DNA from: Cyanodermella asteris
Lineage: Eukaryota; Ascomycota; Lecanoromycetes; Ostropales; Stictidaceae
Direction of reading: 5' to 3'
NCBI GenBank assembly: GCA_900618795.1
Contig: UYJD01000013.1
Span: 656,537-720,536 of the forward strand
DNA: 64,000 bases
Shown here: positions 10,332 through 22,000 of the stretch, piece after piece
How the letters are laid out: each line of letters starts with the position of its first letter
Position numbering within the stretch: the stretch's first letter is position 1
Notes under the pieces: model-generated
The model's input: the letters and a program-made list of their open reading frames with translations, nothing else
The model's database searches: none
What the model was told of the DNA's origin: nothing
Made by a program: the position numbers and the translations under genes

Positions 10332-11917
10332 ATGGACATTATCAAGACGCCCAAGTTCGCCGCTCGCGTCGATGAGCTTTCGAAAGAGCATCACGTTCCA
10401 GGAGTAGCTGTTGCGCTCTATCAAAATGGCGTCTTTACTTCCGCTGGTTTCGGCTGTGCTTCATTGGATCCACCAGTGCCTTGCACCCCTGACACCCTGT
10501 TTGACATTGCTTCGGCTTCCAAATCAATAACAGCAGCGTCTGTGGCGCTCCTAGTCGAGGACGACGAGAAGTACCCCGCCGTAAAATGGGATGCAGTCAT
10601 GTCTCAGCTTCTCCCCGGTGACTTTATTTTGCAAGACGATGAATATACAAGATCGGTCACGCTGGATGACATCGTCGGTCATCGAAGTGGATTTCCCAGG
10701 TACGATCCTCGCTCTCCCGGTGGAATTTCTCATCCACTGACAAAGACAGGCATGATCTCTCATATTTTTCACCGAAAGCCGATCATCCGGATGATGCTTG
10801 CTCCATTACTCGGAACCTTCGCAACCTACCTGCGGCTGCTCCGATCCGAACAAAGTACATGTACTGTAACATCATGTACACCGTTCAAACCTACCTAATC
10901 GAGCAGAAGACCGGTCGTTCGTTCGTCGAATATGTACACGAAAACTTCTTCGAGCCCCTGAAGATGACCTCAACAAACATCCAGCCAAGCCAGGCTAGAG
11001 AGAAAGGTCTCAGCGACCGCATTGCCACTGGCCATCAATGGATGGACAAAAGCAACTCGTACAAGAGCTTTCCATTCATGGACGACCCTGCAGGCATTGG
11101 CGCGGGATCCATCATCACCAGCGTCAATGACTACATCAAGTATGTTGTGGCTCTCATGAACCACGAGCATCCCTTCTCCAAGGACGTTTATGAAGAGTTG
11201 ATCCGGCCGCGTATCATCCAGAGGCCGGATGGTAAAAAGCTGCCGCCAAATACATCCATGAGTGGCTACGCTGCTGGCTGGCAGACGTACTGGTATCGCG
11301 GTCGTCGGATCGTCATGCACGACGGCAGCATCTACGGTTCTGGCACGATCCATTTTTTTGTGCCCGAGATCAACTTCGCAGGCGCCATTTTCGGCAATTC
11401 TGGCGGCGCCGATACTGTCACGATGATCTTGGCTGAGGAGCTGATCGACGAAGCTCTTGAGGTGCCAGTGGCTGAAAGGCCAGACTGGAATGACTACGAG
11501 ACGCACCTGCACGACGATGAAGATGACAAAGATGAGTCTGGCAAAAAGAAAGACCCGGTCGAGAGAATTCGCCAACAAATCTGCCCGGGCATCACGGATC
11601 AACGGCCACAGACTACGCCGCTATTGGACTACGTGGGCAAATATTGGAATGCAGGCTATCGTACCATGGAGGTCCAAGTCAGAGATGGCAAGCTATTTGT
11701 GGACGCAAATGATCGCTCGTTCGCTTTTAGCCTTATCTTCGAGCACGTGTGCGAGCAGACGGAGTACGTGGCACATGTTGTAGACTTCATCGACGGCGAA
11801 GACGAGGAGCCTATGAAAGCCCGGTTTGAGTTCAAAGATGGAAAGGTTCTACGTATGGGACTGCAGCTCGAGGAGAACTTGGACGATGACGAGCTTATCT
11901 GGTTCGATAAAGTTTAG
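10332..11917 (+). CDS. Beta-lactamase-like serine hydrolase (class C / penicillin-binding fold)
   Basis: Two exons, 10332-10699 and 10750-11917, around a 50-bp intron (GTACGA...CTGACAAAGACAG), giving about 511 aa. Splicing restores GFPRHDLSYFSPKAD and the conserved SITRNLRNLPAAAPIRTKYM. Active-site motifs are present: SASK (nucleophile Ser61 and Lys64), YCN (Tyr161, Asn163) and HDG in place of KTG. The C-terminal part (LLDYVGKYWNAGYRTMEVQV onward) looks like the DUF3471 beta-barrel domain often fused to such enzymes. No signal peptide is seen, so it is likely cytosolic. Fungal relatives act as esterases, amidases or peptidases on unknown substrates and some sit in secondary-metabolite clusters; no such cluster is present here. 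An acidic linker DDEDDKDESGKKKD separates the domains. Confidence 0.88.
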
Positions 11918-12239
11918 GTCAGTGCCTGATGCACGCACAGCCACATCAACCGGATCTTTGTCACTATACGCATGTCGGAAAGTGCTCCTATGCAGGCGCC
12001 CGTGAGCAAATCACTGCGCGGGCGTGCCTATCTATGTCTGTACATGCTCTGAACCCAGCAGCCGAAGAGCAATGTGCCCCTACAACAAACACGTTCTGAG
12101 AAACGTTGGAGCTGAAACGTGTCTGTTGGAAAATTGGATTCTGTGACAACAGATCATCTGTTCTTATGTGAAGTAAAGTTCTATACAGAATGCAACCATA
12201 ATGCGTATTGTACATAACAGGCCCATTGGTAGAACCATG
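11918..12239. other. Intergenic between convergent genes
   Basis: A 3' UTR/terminator zone shared by the hydrolase (plus strand) and mS35 (minus strand). Nothing else is seen. Confidence 0.45.
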
Positions 12240-13511
12240 TCACCTCGTCAAGCGGACACCAGCCCTCTGCCGTTCAACGACGGTCTGTGCAAGAAGAGGT
12301 TGGCTCTTCTTCATTGCTGCTTCGATAATCTCCGGACCCGATACAAGTAGGTTATTGTTCCGTCTTTCTTGCTCGGCGAATGCTCTCTGCTGGCGCTGTG
12401 TGTCGAGCGCTGCTTGCTTTTCAGGGTTCATTTTCCACGCGCTTGGGAAAGGAAGCCTCTTCTTGAACTTGATATGTCTGAAGTCAGGTTTGATGTCTTC
12501 AAATTTATCCTTGCCGCCCTCGGCTACCGATTCGCTCTTCGCTTCCAGCATGAGTGTGTCCACCAAATCACCGAGGTATCGCTTGTTCTGCGCCGGTGTT
12601 TCGAACATCTCGCAAGACATCTTCACGAGATCCTTTCTGGGATCGTATCGAACGCCAACGAGTTTGATGAGCTTCATGCGTTGAGCAGGCGTAAGTGGCA
12701 GATCTACGGTACAGAATTCGAGGACGATCTTGTTCTGCGCGGGATGCGTTTCTCCCATATACGTAGTATGTCTGAATCGCAAGGGAAATTCCTTTGAGGG
12801 CGCCTCGAAGGTCTGCGCGTATTCTGCTCAAGTTAGTCAATTGAAGTCTGTCAATGAACAAGAGATCTTACTGCTCAACAGCGGCATTTCCCAGGCCGCA
12901 AGGCGCATGTACTCTCTGAGCTCCCTGTGCTGTTCGAGTTCACCATGCGCAGTACTTGTCATGTCGTCACCCTCGTCTTCAGGATCTTCCAGCATTTCGT
13001 CTCTGTTGGTCTCGCCCATGTTGAAAAGTCCCTCCTTGGGCCTCGTTTGCCTGACCAGAGGCTCCGGAATATCCTCGGCTTCGAATTGCCGTGTCATCTC
13101 CTGTTGCAGAGCTGCAACCTCTCTTCGCCACTGCCTGACGTTTTCCTTTTCATCCTCAGGAGGGTTCTCAATGAATGTCTCCATCTCTTTTAATATCTTC
13201 TTTCTCTCCCCAGCGCTCATCGTATTCGGGAATCCCCAGAAGGGATCTCGGTCCGCATCGAGTTCCCCATACTCGACAATCTCATCGGGACCAGCCGTGT
13301 CAGGAACCGTTGAGGCGTTGGCTTGTGGACTCGAAGTGGCCTGCTGATTCTGTGCGGTACTGCCTGCCGACTTTGAAGCATCGTCTTCGCGGCGGACCGA
13401 GGAGCGATGGAAGTACGAAGGGCGGGAGACGGACTGAACGAAAGCTTGCGGCCGAGTCCGGAATGAGTGTCTGACTGCCAGCGCGCCGAAGCGATTAAGC
13501 GTGGAGGCCAT
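12240..13511 (-). CDS. RSM24: Mitochondrial small ribosomal subunit protein mS35 (Rsm24/MRPS35)
   Basis: Two exons, 13511-12872 and 12823-12240, with a 48-bp intron carrying the branch site TTGACTAAC; about 407 aa. The N-terminus is basic with hydroxylated residues and no early acids, as in a mitochondrial presequence. The conserved core spans the junction: MRLAAWEMPLLS, then KYAQTFEAPSKEFPLRFRHT and VVLEFCTVDLPLTPAQRMKL-type sequence, all typical of the MRPS35/Rsm24 family. The protein belongs to the small subunit of the mitoribosome. It shares a 196-bp divergent promoter with a kinetochore gene. The C-terminal tail is highly charged and less conserved. Confidence 0.9.
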
Positions 13512-13707
13512 GACGCCGGCGTTGCTTGGATGTCAAGCTTGCAAGAGCTCGCCGAACTTGTCTGAACTGTCTGGCCGCAAAAACCTTACGCCGGCTGCCG
13601 AACTTTATTTGCGGGATGCGCGTGTCTCCGCATGAGCGCGTCGGTGGTTACTTGGAGGACGCATCCCCACCGAAACAAACACAGAGCCTCTTGCGCTTAC
13701 GCCGATA
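13512..13707. promoter_or_regulatory. Shared divergent promoter, mS35 / Mis14
   Basis: Only 196 bases separate the two start codons, so both promoters must lie here or overlap the 5' UTRs. No clear TATA box was seen, as usual for housekeeping genes. Confidence 0.5.
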
Positions 13708-14415
13708 ATGGATCCCCATCATAGAAAGGTGGAGCTTCAGTCGACTGAGGACCTCCTTTATCTCAAGAACAACATTTTGAAGTCCGCGCAAGAGAAACTT
13801 GATCTCCACATCCCGCCCTCTGCGGCGCCCAAGGACGGCGAAGATGAGTTCCGCCGAAAAGTCGAAGAACTTGTGCACCAGGTATGCCACGAGACCAACT
13901 TTGTGCCTGCAGAGTCTGAACATTGATAGTACATCGACGAAACCCTCTTGATGGCCGTGCCATCTGTCTCCATCAATGGTCTGGACACGCCGAGGTCGCT
14001 CATCGTGCCAGAAGCGCCGTCCGACCCTGCGCATATTGATCCCGATGACCCAAACTACGAGCCATACAACCCGAAATTAGCACAGCGGCTTCGAGAGCTA
14101 TATGCGACTGTGGAGGCCGAGACGACTCGATCTGCAGAACTTCGACGTGAAGCCCCCGCGACTGCGGCCCAAGGCTATGTTGAGCGACTAAAGACGGAAT
14201 TGAAGGAACAAGAACAAGCGTGGGACAAGATGAAGGCGGATCTACTGGCCAGTTCGGACGGCGGACTCGGCGACTGGCAACTTCAGCGATCTACAGAAAT
14301 GAAAGAGACCTGGGAGCGCGCAACTATACAACTCGACCAGCTCAAGAGCATTCCTAAGGATGTGGAGCGACTGGAACGCGCTCAAAGGGCCGCAAACGAG
14401 ATCGATGGCTCGTGA
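13708..14415 (+). CDS. NSL1: Kinetochore protein Mis14/Nsl1 (MIND complex)
   Basis: Two exons, 13708-13881 and 13930-14415, with a 48-bp in-frame intron (GTATGC...TTGATAG), giving 219 aa. The start MDPHHRKVELQSTEDLLYL and the run KVEELVHQYIDETLLMA across the junction are typical of the Mis14-like family. NGLDTPRSL follows, then a long helical C-terminal half (residues about 110-215) suited to coiled-coil packing. Mis14/Nsl1 is one of four subunits of the Mis12/MIND complex that links the inner kinetochore to the Ndc80 complex. The length is usual for the family. If the intron is ignored, translation stops soon after residue 72. Confidence 0.87.
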
Positions 14416-15289
14416 ATGAGATACTGCAGGCGCCAAGGGAAAGCTAAGCATGGAGATCCATTGTCGATGCGTTGCTCGCTCCAAAAGTTCGCCTGATTTG
14501 GGCAGCGGCAGGCAACATGGCTGCTCTAACATTCTCCGGGATTCGTGGATCCTCACGGTAACCTAAGGCCTTCCAAGATCTGGTCTCCACTGTCTCTGAG
14601 AGGAGCATGCGACTGCTGATGAGTACCCCGGAAATAAGGTAGACCTCTTCGGTCAGCTGTCCGAGGCCATGGCTTTCACGACTTTGCTCGAGAAGCTCGA
14701 AGCTCGAAGCTGCGTTGATATGTCCTGCTGTCAACCTCCCTGCCCCCAGCCAGGACTGCAGGTGGAAGTGCATTGACAAGGACGACAGAGCTGCCTGGTA
14801 CCATTCGTCCAGCCGCCAGGCCGCTCTACCAGTTCGTGCCCAGGCTCGTCGGTCGATAGCGAAAATCCTGGCGCGACATGAGCACTGAGCTGGAACTTCG
14901 ACGTCGCCCCGTTTTCGTATGAGGCATCAGGGAACTAGCAATGACCGAAACCATCAGACCAGCGTCTTGAACCGGGAGCGTTCAAGCTTGTCGATACAAC
15001 CCAACGCGGACATGGATGCTATCAGCAGCAAATTACATAAGACGAGCGTGCACTTCACGACGAAGTCTATGGTACGTCGATCGAGACACTATCGCCCTGT
15101 CTTCGAAAGTTGTGAGGTCAATCACAAGGAGCACGAACATGGGTCTCGAAGCAGTGGAGCAGGCGGTTAGAGAGACAACGGTCCATCGAAGCACGATCAA
15201 AGTAGTTATTGAAAGAACGATAAAGGAACGACCTGAAGTGAGACTTATGCATGTCTATGTCCAGCGAGTCTATCTAGCTCGCTACGAAA
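14416..15289. other. Intergenic between convergent genes
   Basis: Contains the 3' flanks of Mis14 (plus) and of the permease (minus). Minus-strand open frames in 14242-14779 look non-coding. Nothing else supported. Confidence 0.45.
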
Positions 15290-17079
15290 TCAATGGTCGA
15301 AGCGGAAGTCCAACCTCTTGTTCCCTTCGTCCGCCGTATTCTCAATGTAATCTCTCTTCTGCTCCTCCGTCATCGCGTCCCAAACCTTCGCCTTCTCCTT
15401 GTTCCTCCACACGTAATACCCCTTAGCAATAAGGAACAACAATATCGCCAGAATGTTCAGGGCAACCAACGCCGAATTGCCCTTGTGATACAAAGGGGCA
15501 TCGTTCGCGACATAAACATTTGCAGAAATGATGTTCCCGACTTGTACGGCACAGTTGTACACCGCAGCCGATATGGTCCTCGTCCGCACGGACCCGGCAT
15601 TCCGCGACGCCCACCCCGTTACGATAGCGTGACAGTAAGGATAGCTGAGCAAGACGGTGATGAGAGCGTAGGTGCCCCAAGCGTCCTTGAGGGCGCCGGA
15701 CCAGAAGCGTAACGCCAGGATACAGGGCATGACCCAGAGGTTTTGGATCATTGAGATGAAGGCGCGTTCGCCAACACGCTCGCTAAGCCAGGTGATACCG
15801 AGTAGGAAAATGATCGTTGCGACGGTGGCCGGAATGGTGAGCAGGTTGGTGTTGAACGTGCTAAAGCCGAGGGAGCGGAGGGTCAGGGCAATGTACATGT
15901 TGACGGGACCCATGGGGACGTAGGAGATCAGGCCTATCGCGTATATCTGTTTGTTTCGTCAGTCAAGTATGACAAAGGGGGGAACGTCTTGGGGAACTGA
16001 CCGGCCACATGTCGTAGTCTTTGAGGGCGGCCCAGAGACGGCCGGGCGTGATGCCCATCCTGTTGTGCATGTCCCCCTTTGTGGGATCGTCTCGGAGCAC
16101 TCGGTTGACGACAATTTTCTCCTCCCTCTCTGTGAACCAGCCATTGGGGCGGTACCACGCCTTCGTCTGGACCGCGGATGCAGGCATGAGGAAGAACGAT
16201 GCAAGGCCGATGGCGAGGGTGATTAGTCCTTCAATCAAGAACAGCCATCTCCATCCTGCTAGGCCGTGGACGCCGTCAAGGTGGAATAGCGCGTATGCCA
16301 AGAGAGAGACGACAATGACGGTCACGTTCAAAGCCGACCAGAAGTAGCTCAAGCGAATCGGAAGCTCTTTGCTGGTATAGAAATACGAAAGCCAGAGGAT
16401 GAGGTCGGGAATGAAACCGCCCTGGATCACATGAGCTTTTGAACAGGATCTGACAAGAAGTACTCACCTCCAATAGTCCCAGCAACGCTCTGGTAGCGAA
16501 GAACGATCCCTTTCCAGTGAGACCAGCTTGGGCGCAGGCGACGATGCTCCAAAGAGTCATCTGAAGAGGGATCCACCTATCAGGCCCTACCTTCTTGGAC
16601 ACCAGCTGAGAAGGTATCTCAGCGAAGAGGAAAGTGACGAGAAAGATGGTATTTCCTGTCAATGTCAGACCCCGTAGATTCAACCATGACCTCTTACCTG
16701 CGTTGTAATCATTTGTGCTCAGGCCAAGTTGAGGAAGCATATTGCCCGAGACAGCGGATCCGAGGTTCTTGCGGTCGACGTTGAGGGCAAAGAACATCAT
16801 GCACGCCCAAAGACTGACACGCCAATCGAGTTTCCTGACCACCTTTCTCTCCTCTTCTGCCGTCCATTCGAGGTCCGGATCGAAGACATGACGACACTCG
16901 TACTGCGCCTTCTCGTAGACACCTCTCCAGTGTTCAGCGACGCTGGGATCGAGGAAGGGGTTCTTGGACAGCTTCTCGTCGACCAGACTCTCCGTAGATC
17001 CGGTACTGACTTGCACCAGCCAACCTTTCGTGTCCGGAGACGGTCCTTGAACACTGATAGGAGCTGACTTGGTCGCCAT
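15290..17079 (-). CDS. MFS anion:cation symporter of the Dal5/allantoate permease family
   Basis: Four exons on the minus strand: 17079-16698, 16655-16468, 16421-16002 and 15946-15290, with introns of 42, 46 and 55 bp; 548 aa. After a cytosolic N-terminus, EEERKVVRKLDWRVSLWACM opens helix 1, with the family motif LNVDRKNLGSAVSGNML. Further motifs include IPSQLVSKKVGPDRWIPLQM and, in the central loop, LRDDPTKGDMHNRMGITP before ALKDYDMWPIYAIGLISY. About twelve membrane segments can be counted. Relatives in yeast carry allantoate, nicotinate, pantothenate or dipeptides. The substrate here is unknown; a nitrogen source or vitamin is likely by family. It has no biosynthetic neighbours. All three junctions restore conserved transporter sequence. 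Confidence 0.9.
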
Positions 17080-18264
17080 TTCGCTTGCCGAAAGCTAAAG
17101 ATGGTTTTCGGGAGTCAGTGGCATATGCACAAACGGAAAATTCGATGGAGCCCGCCATCATATAGAACAAAGCACGTGGCTGTGGCGATGTTCTGGAAAT
17201 ATTGCACAGACTATTACTTTACTAGGATAAGAACGGAGCGTAACTGCAATAGGAAACTTGTTCCACAAGGTCGGTTTCGGTCTCTGTGTGATGGACAGGC
17301 TCAAGCCGGTAGCTCATTGATAGCTTCTCGCACGCCATATTGGCACAATTGACGATCACCGCCATGGGTCCTTCAGCAAGGACGAAGGATTGCACTGCAC
17401 ACACGCAAGGCATGGACCAAATTCAAGAGTCTTGGAAGGATCTCTGATAACACGGTCCGAGACAAGAACGGACATAAAATTTTGGCATACTCGGGCTCCA
17501 TTGCTTGCTCATGAGCTGATGGTAAGCGTGCAGTAGCCCGGTACCGCAAGGTGGGAGCGTGGTCAGAACCTTCTCTGCGCCCACAGCAGACACCAACATC
17601 GCAATAGGGCCATTCTTGAACTGCCTCGTAGGTCCGTAAATCCATCTCATCAGCCGCGCTAGCACGACTGCACGCTGCATTCAAGTGCCACTCGCAGAAC
17701 TCAGAGGTGGAGGTAGTGAAGTGGAGAAAGCGGTGGGTACGTCTGCGACTTGGCCGACGGATTTTGGCCGCTCCACGTTTCAACCGGCCATCGGTGGCGT
17801 CGCCAGCATGGCGCAATACTATCACGCAAAAGACAAATCTTCCACCGTTCGCACGGACATAGATATGAATTCTCTACGTCCGTAGCTGATAATTGATTAG
17901 AATTGTTTGCAAACATCGCGCTGTCTTCAATGTGGCGCGCAATCAGGATTGCAAGAGCACATTCAGCTCGAGATACTGACCGGCGACAGCAACCGCTGTC
18001 GGAACACCGGCTTGCCTACTTTGACCAGGACCTCTAGTGGGATGATTCATATACAATTTGTTTTTTGCGTGTTTTTATTTGTTGATAAGCACTTTGCCTG
18101 TATTGGTGAACTGATTTCGAATTATCTGTGGACGGAAAACCGAGAAAACTTTACCGACACTAAACGCGCACAATGTTCTCAAAGAATCGTCAGTCACTCC
18201 GAACCCAAAATCAGACGCTGTTCACCGAAAGACGCCCTAACAGGCCAATCCCTTGGAATACCGC
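17080..18264. other. Intergenic, permease promoter side
   Basis: About 1.2 kb with no supported gene. Several short open frames occur on both strands but none has membrane, signal or domain features. A T-rich patch is at about 18057-18080. Confidence 0.45.
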
Positions 18265-18678
18265 TCAAAAGGCGTAGTAAAGAGAGTTACAAGTCCACTG
18301 ATCCTTCGTAAAGAGCTGCTCGCCATTATCCTTGAACATCCAGAAGTGCTCGTACCCATTATTGGCAGTACCGGCAGTATCGTTCTGGGACACGAAGTCA
18401 CCATCGGCGTTACCGCAGAGGCTCCAATGAACGGTCGTGCCGGTACCGTCGAACCGCATAGCACCGACAGGGAAGCGCCAGGCGTCATGAGTGGAAGGGG
18501 TGCCGTTGCCGAGCGAGAATTTCTTGGTCTCGATCGTGGGCTGCATTGCACCAACTGTCGTTCTGCGGGTTGCAGTCGCGGCAATCTCATTGTGCGCAGG
18601 GACCCACCAAACAGCCGTGAGTGGATAATTCACAACAGAGCATTCTCGGAAAGGAGTCGTTTTGAGACGAAGTCCCAA
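18265..18678 (-). pseudogene. Orphan exon of a secreted-type protein, 5' end not found
   Basis: A minus-strand frame of about 138 codons has strong coding character: third positions favour C or T and the residues are well mixed. Readable stretches include PLTAVWWVPAHNEIAA, THDAWRFPVGAMRFDG, NGYEHFWMFKDNGEQLF and the end DQWTCNSLYYAF, with Cys and aromatic content like secreted fungal proteins. The frame opens after a TAA with no early ATG; the first ATG is about 45 codons in. I found no signal-peptide exon with a good splice site in the 400 bases upstream. It may be the last exon of an unresolved gene or a 5'-truncated remnant. Family not recognised. Confidence 0.4.
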
Positions 18679-19096
18679 TTAGACTAGGCGCGGCAAGGTC
18701 TATAAGGCGCATACGTTTTGCACTTAAGCATTCTGGATCGGCCCCAATAATAGCGGGAAAACAGCATTTTGTAAAGCACCGGACCGTCTTGTGAGTGAAG
18801 GGAACAGAACTTGCAGCGGTCAAATCTTCGATGCGCCTCATCAGGAAATTCCCGATCAAGTACCATTAATCATAATGCAACAACTACTTGCGCACTCCAG
18901 CGCAGCCGATCACCGGCTTGATATTGCTCTAATGTACATCAATACTGACAGGCAAAAGGTGCCAGCTGATCCTCGCAGCCTCCAATTGAAACATTCACTG
19001 CCACTGCTAGTGCAGCAAATCCTACATCATAAACGCCGTCGCCATGCAAGTGCGCCGACTTGATTGAAAGTAGAGTCCGCTCAAAAGCGAGACTAC
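18679..19096. other. Intergenic upstream of the orphan exon
   Basis: This should hold the missing 5' exon and promoter if the orphan gene is intact, but I see no signal-peptide ORF, TATA box or CT-rich leader. Confidence 0.35.
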
Positions 19097-22000
19097 TCAC
19101 TCATGCAAAAACGTACAATCGGCCCCCTTTTGACATCTACCATCCTTGTAGTATCGGCACACCAGGAATGGTTTGCCGGTGAAAGGAATCTTCTTCTGCT
19201 TCTTCTTTCCAGCAGCTTCGTTTGTACTCTCGTCGTCATATCCGCGCTTGCGGTCGTTGCCGTTGTTTTGGGCGCTGTTGCCTTGCGGGGTCATACCAGC
19301 GAAATGTTGAAGCCAATCATTTCCCGTAACTGCCTGAGCCGCAGCGGGATTGCCATAACCCGACCAATTTGATTGAGAATTGGGTGCTTGTTGAGCCTGG
19401 GGACCTGGTGTATTGCTCGCGTTGTATTGGGCCAGCCATCCAAGCAACGATGGATCGATGCCGCCCGGCAAAGCCTCAGACTGGGCTTGTGGCTGTGGTG
19501 GCGGAGGTGTCGGAGTTGTTGGCACAGGAGTCTGAGACTGTCCTCCAGCAAGACTGGCTAGAATACTGGTCAGATCAGAATTGCCTCCTGAGTTCTGTTG
19601 TGGCTGAGGCGTTTGACTCATTGAGGGCATCGGAGCTGCAGGGGCCTGGTTAGCTGCTTGCATGCTGTTGAAAAGGCTGATGACATCTGAGTATTGATTA
19701 GTCGCTGACTGCTGCATCGGCGCCTGCGCCTGTGAGCCGCTGAATTGGGCAAGCAAAGCAGAATATGGGTCTGCAGCTTGGGCAGCAGGGGGCTGATATT
19801 GCTGCTGGGGCTGCTGCGTAGGTTGGCTCTGTCCCAACATTGCAAGAATCGATGAAATGTCGGCCGATGGTTGAGAAGCCGCAACTGCGGCTGTATTGCT
19901 CTGGTGTCCATACTGGCGCAACAACTGCTGGTTTCGGTCCTCTAGACGGGCTGCCACGTGTGGTTTGGTGCTGGAGTCTTTGATCGGGCCAAAATCATAC
20001 TGCGGCAATGCCTTCCCATTGAATGGGTCCGAAGGCTCTTTGGGATGGGGCGGAACATCTCTTGACGTTGCGTATAGCTCAATCATGACACCTTGTTCGC
20101 GCGTCTGTTGCACACTGCTCTCCGCAGAAGAGAATTTTACTGGACCATTGGCTCTCGTCTCAACGTTTTGAGGAGGAGGATCCAAATCTCCTGGTCTGCG
20201 CTCATAAATCTCCTCGAAATCAGTGAGCTCTGGTTGGTGCCAGTCTATAAATTCCTGCTCCTCTTCGTCGTCCGGCTCCATGCCAGGAACATTGTCTCGC
20301 CGAAGCTGCCTCTTGAAAGCCTGGCCTTCGCTCTTCAGATCGGCAGCGTCAGCAACATCCATAGCGTCATGTATAGTTTCGTCATCTTGGCCATGATCGA
20401 ATATGCGCACTGCTTCTAATTCGTGATCGGGCTTCCATGTTACCCGCAGTCTTCGCCTTTCTTCCTTTCTCAATCGTTTCTTACGCTCTTCTTCCGTCTC
20501 TGGAGCACGCTGTTCTTTGGCTTCTGTCTTCTTTGGCTCCTCTTTAGGCTTACCAACATTAGCCAGCATGTCTGAGAATGAGAATGACGGTTTCTTTGGT
20601 GGGGGCGCCGTAGCAACTTTCTGCTCCGGCGTCTTGGGTTTTGGCGTTGCTGGCTTTGCAGTTGTGGGGACAGATGTACCCGGTTTCTTAGGTGCAGTCA
20701 ATGTGGAAAAGATGGATGGGGCCTTCGCAGGAGCAACCTGGCGGACCGTAGTCTTGGCTGCCACTCCATTCGTTGGCGCCATCGCCGGCTTCTCACCTGC
20801 CTTGGAGGTAGGCTTCACTGTGTTGGGTGTTTTGGCGGCATTTGCAACTGCGAGGGCAGGTTTTACAGAAGCACCAACGGAAGGTCTTTTGGCTGGGATC
20901 ACCGTAGAACCTGCTTTCTTCGGGTCTACTGTGGGAGCCATAGCTTTTTTCGCAGCTGCATCGGGTTGCTCGGTGGGTTTCTTGGAAGCTTGAGACTGTG
21001 CGGATCCAGCACGAGCCATTGCCGGCGCTGCAGAATTACCTATCGCAGATTTGGGCTTTGGCTCTGCTGATTCTAACTGCTTCGAAGGAGCAGCTGCGGA
21101 TGCCGTTGATTCGCTCGGAGTTTCAATGAAGATTGCAAGGTCTTTGACCCTGCCTTGAGTCTTCTTGACGATCCGCTCCTTGTGCTTGTCCAATTTCGTT
21201 GTTTTCAGGAATTCAGGGTCGATGTTGGGTATTTTGACGACAAGCTATGCAGCAGTTAGCATGACGGCATAGCATGAGACACGATCGACGACGCACTTAC
21301 CTCCAAAATTGCTTCAAGAAGCCCTTCGGTATATAGATTGCCTTTGATGATTTCGACTGTAGCGGCGGCGATGATTGATGCAAGAGGCGTTAACTGGTCG
21401 ATGCTACAAAGGTCATTAGTTAGGTTACTCAAGGCTGCATTGCGCTTCATCGATGTGCATATCAAAATATTTGAAGCTATATCTGAGAACATGATGGCGA
21501 TGAATCTTGAGACAATCTCGTGGCAGTTTACTGCCAGGGAACGTTCATCATAACGACTCGGTATAGTGATTACTGACGCTGACATGGCTCAAATGGCAAC
21601 TTGGATGTGCTCTTTTCTGGACCCTTGAGCTCCCGCGAGAAGTGAACATTTTGTGATCGTGCTAGGATTTGCACCATGGCCCCTGCACGATGCACTAAGC
21701 GGAGCGACTGCCGGGCAAGTGCATTCTACGCCATTCTTTGTCGTGGTTTCTGTTCGTGGAATTTACGATGCAGTGTGAAATTGAGAACCAAAAACAAACA
21801 TACCTTTCGATGAAGTTGTGGTGGCCGTGTTTGACGGTCAGTCGCATAACCTGTTCAAACTCCTTTCTCTTCGCAGCTACATCAGTCGGTGAAGATGCAG
21901 CTCTCCATTCCATTCGAATCTTCTTGATGACGTCCAGAAAGGAAGCCATGCGCCGCTTGACATCGTCCGGGCCGATTCTGACGGCAGAGCGTGCCCATAC

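Noticed and set aside
10750-10899. Apparent frameshift in the beta-lactamase-like gene
   Set aside because: A normal 50-bp intron with a CTGAC branch site restores the conserved family sequence.
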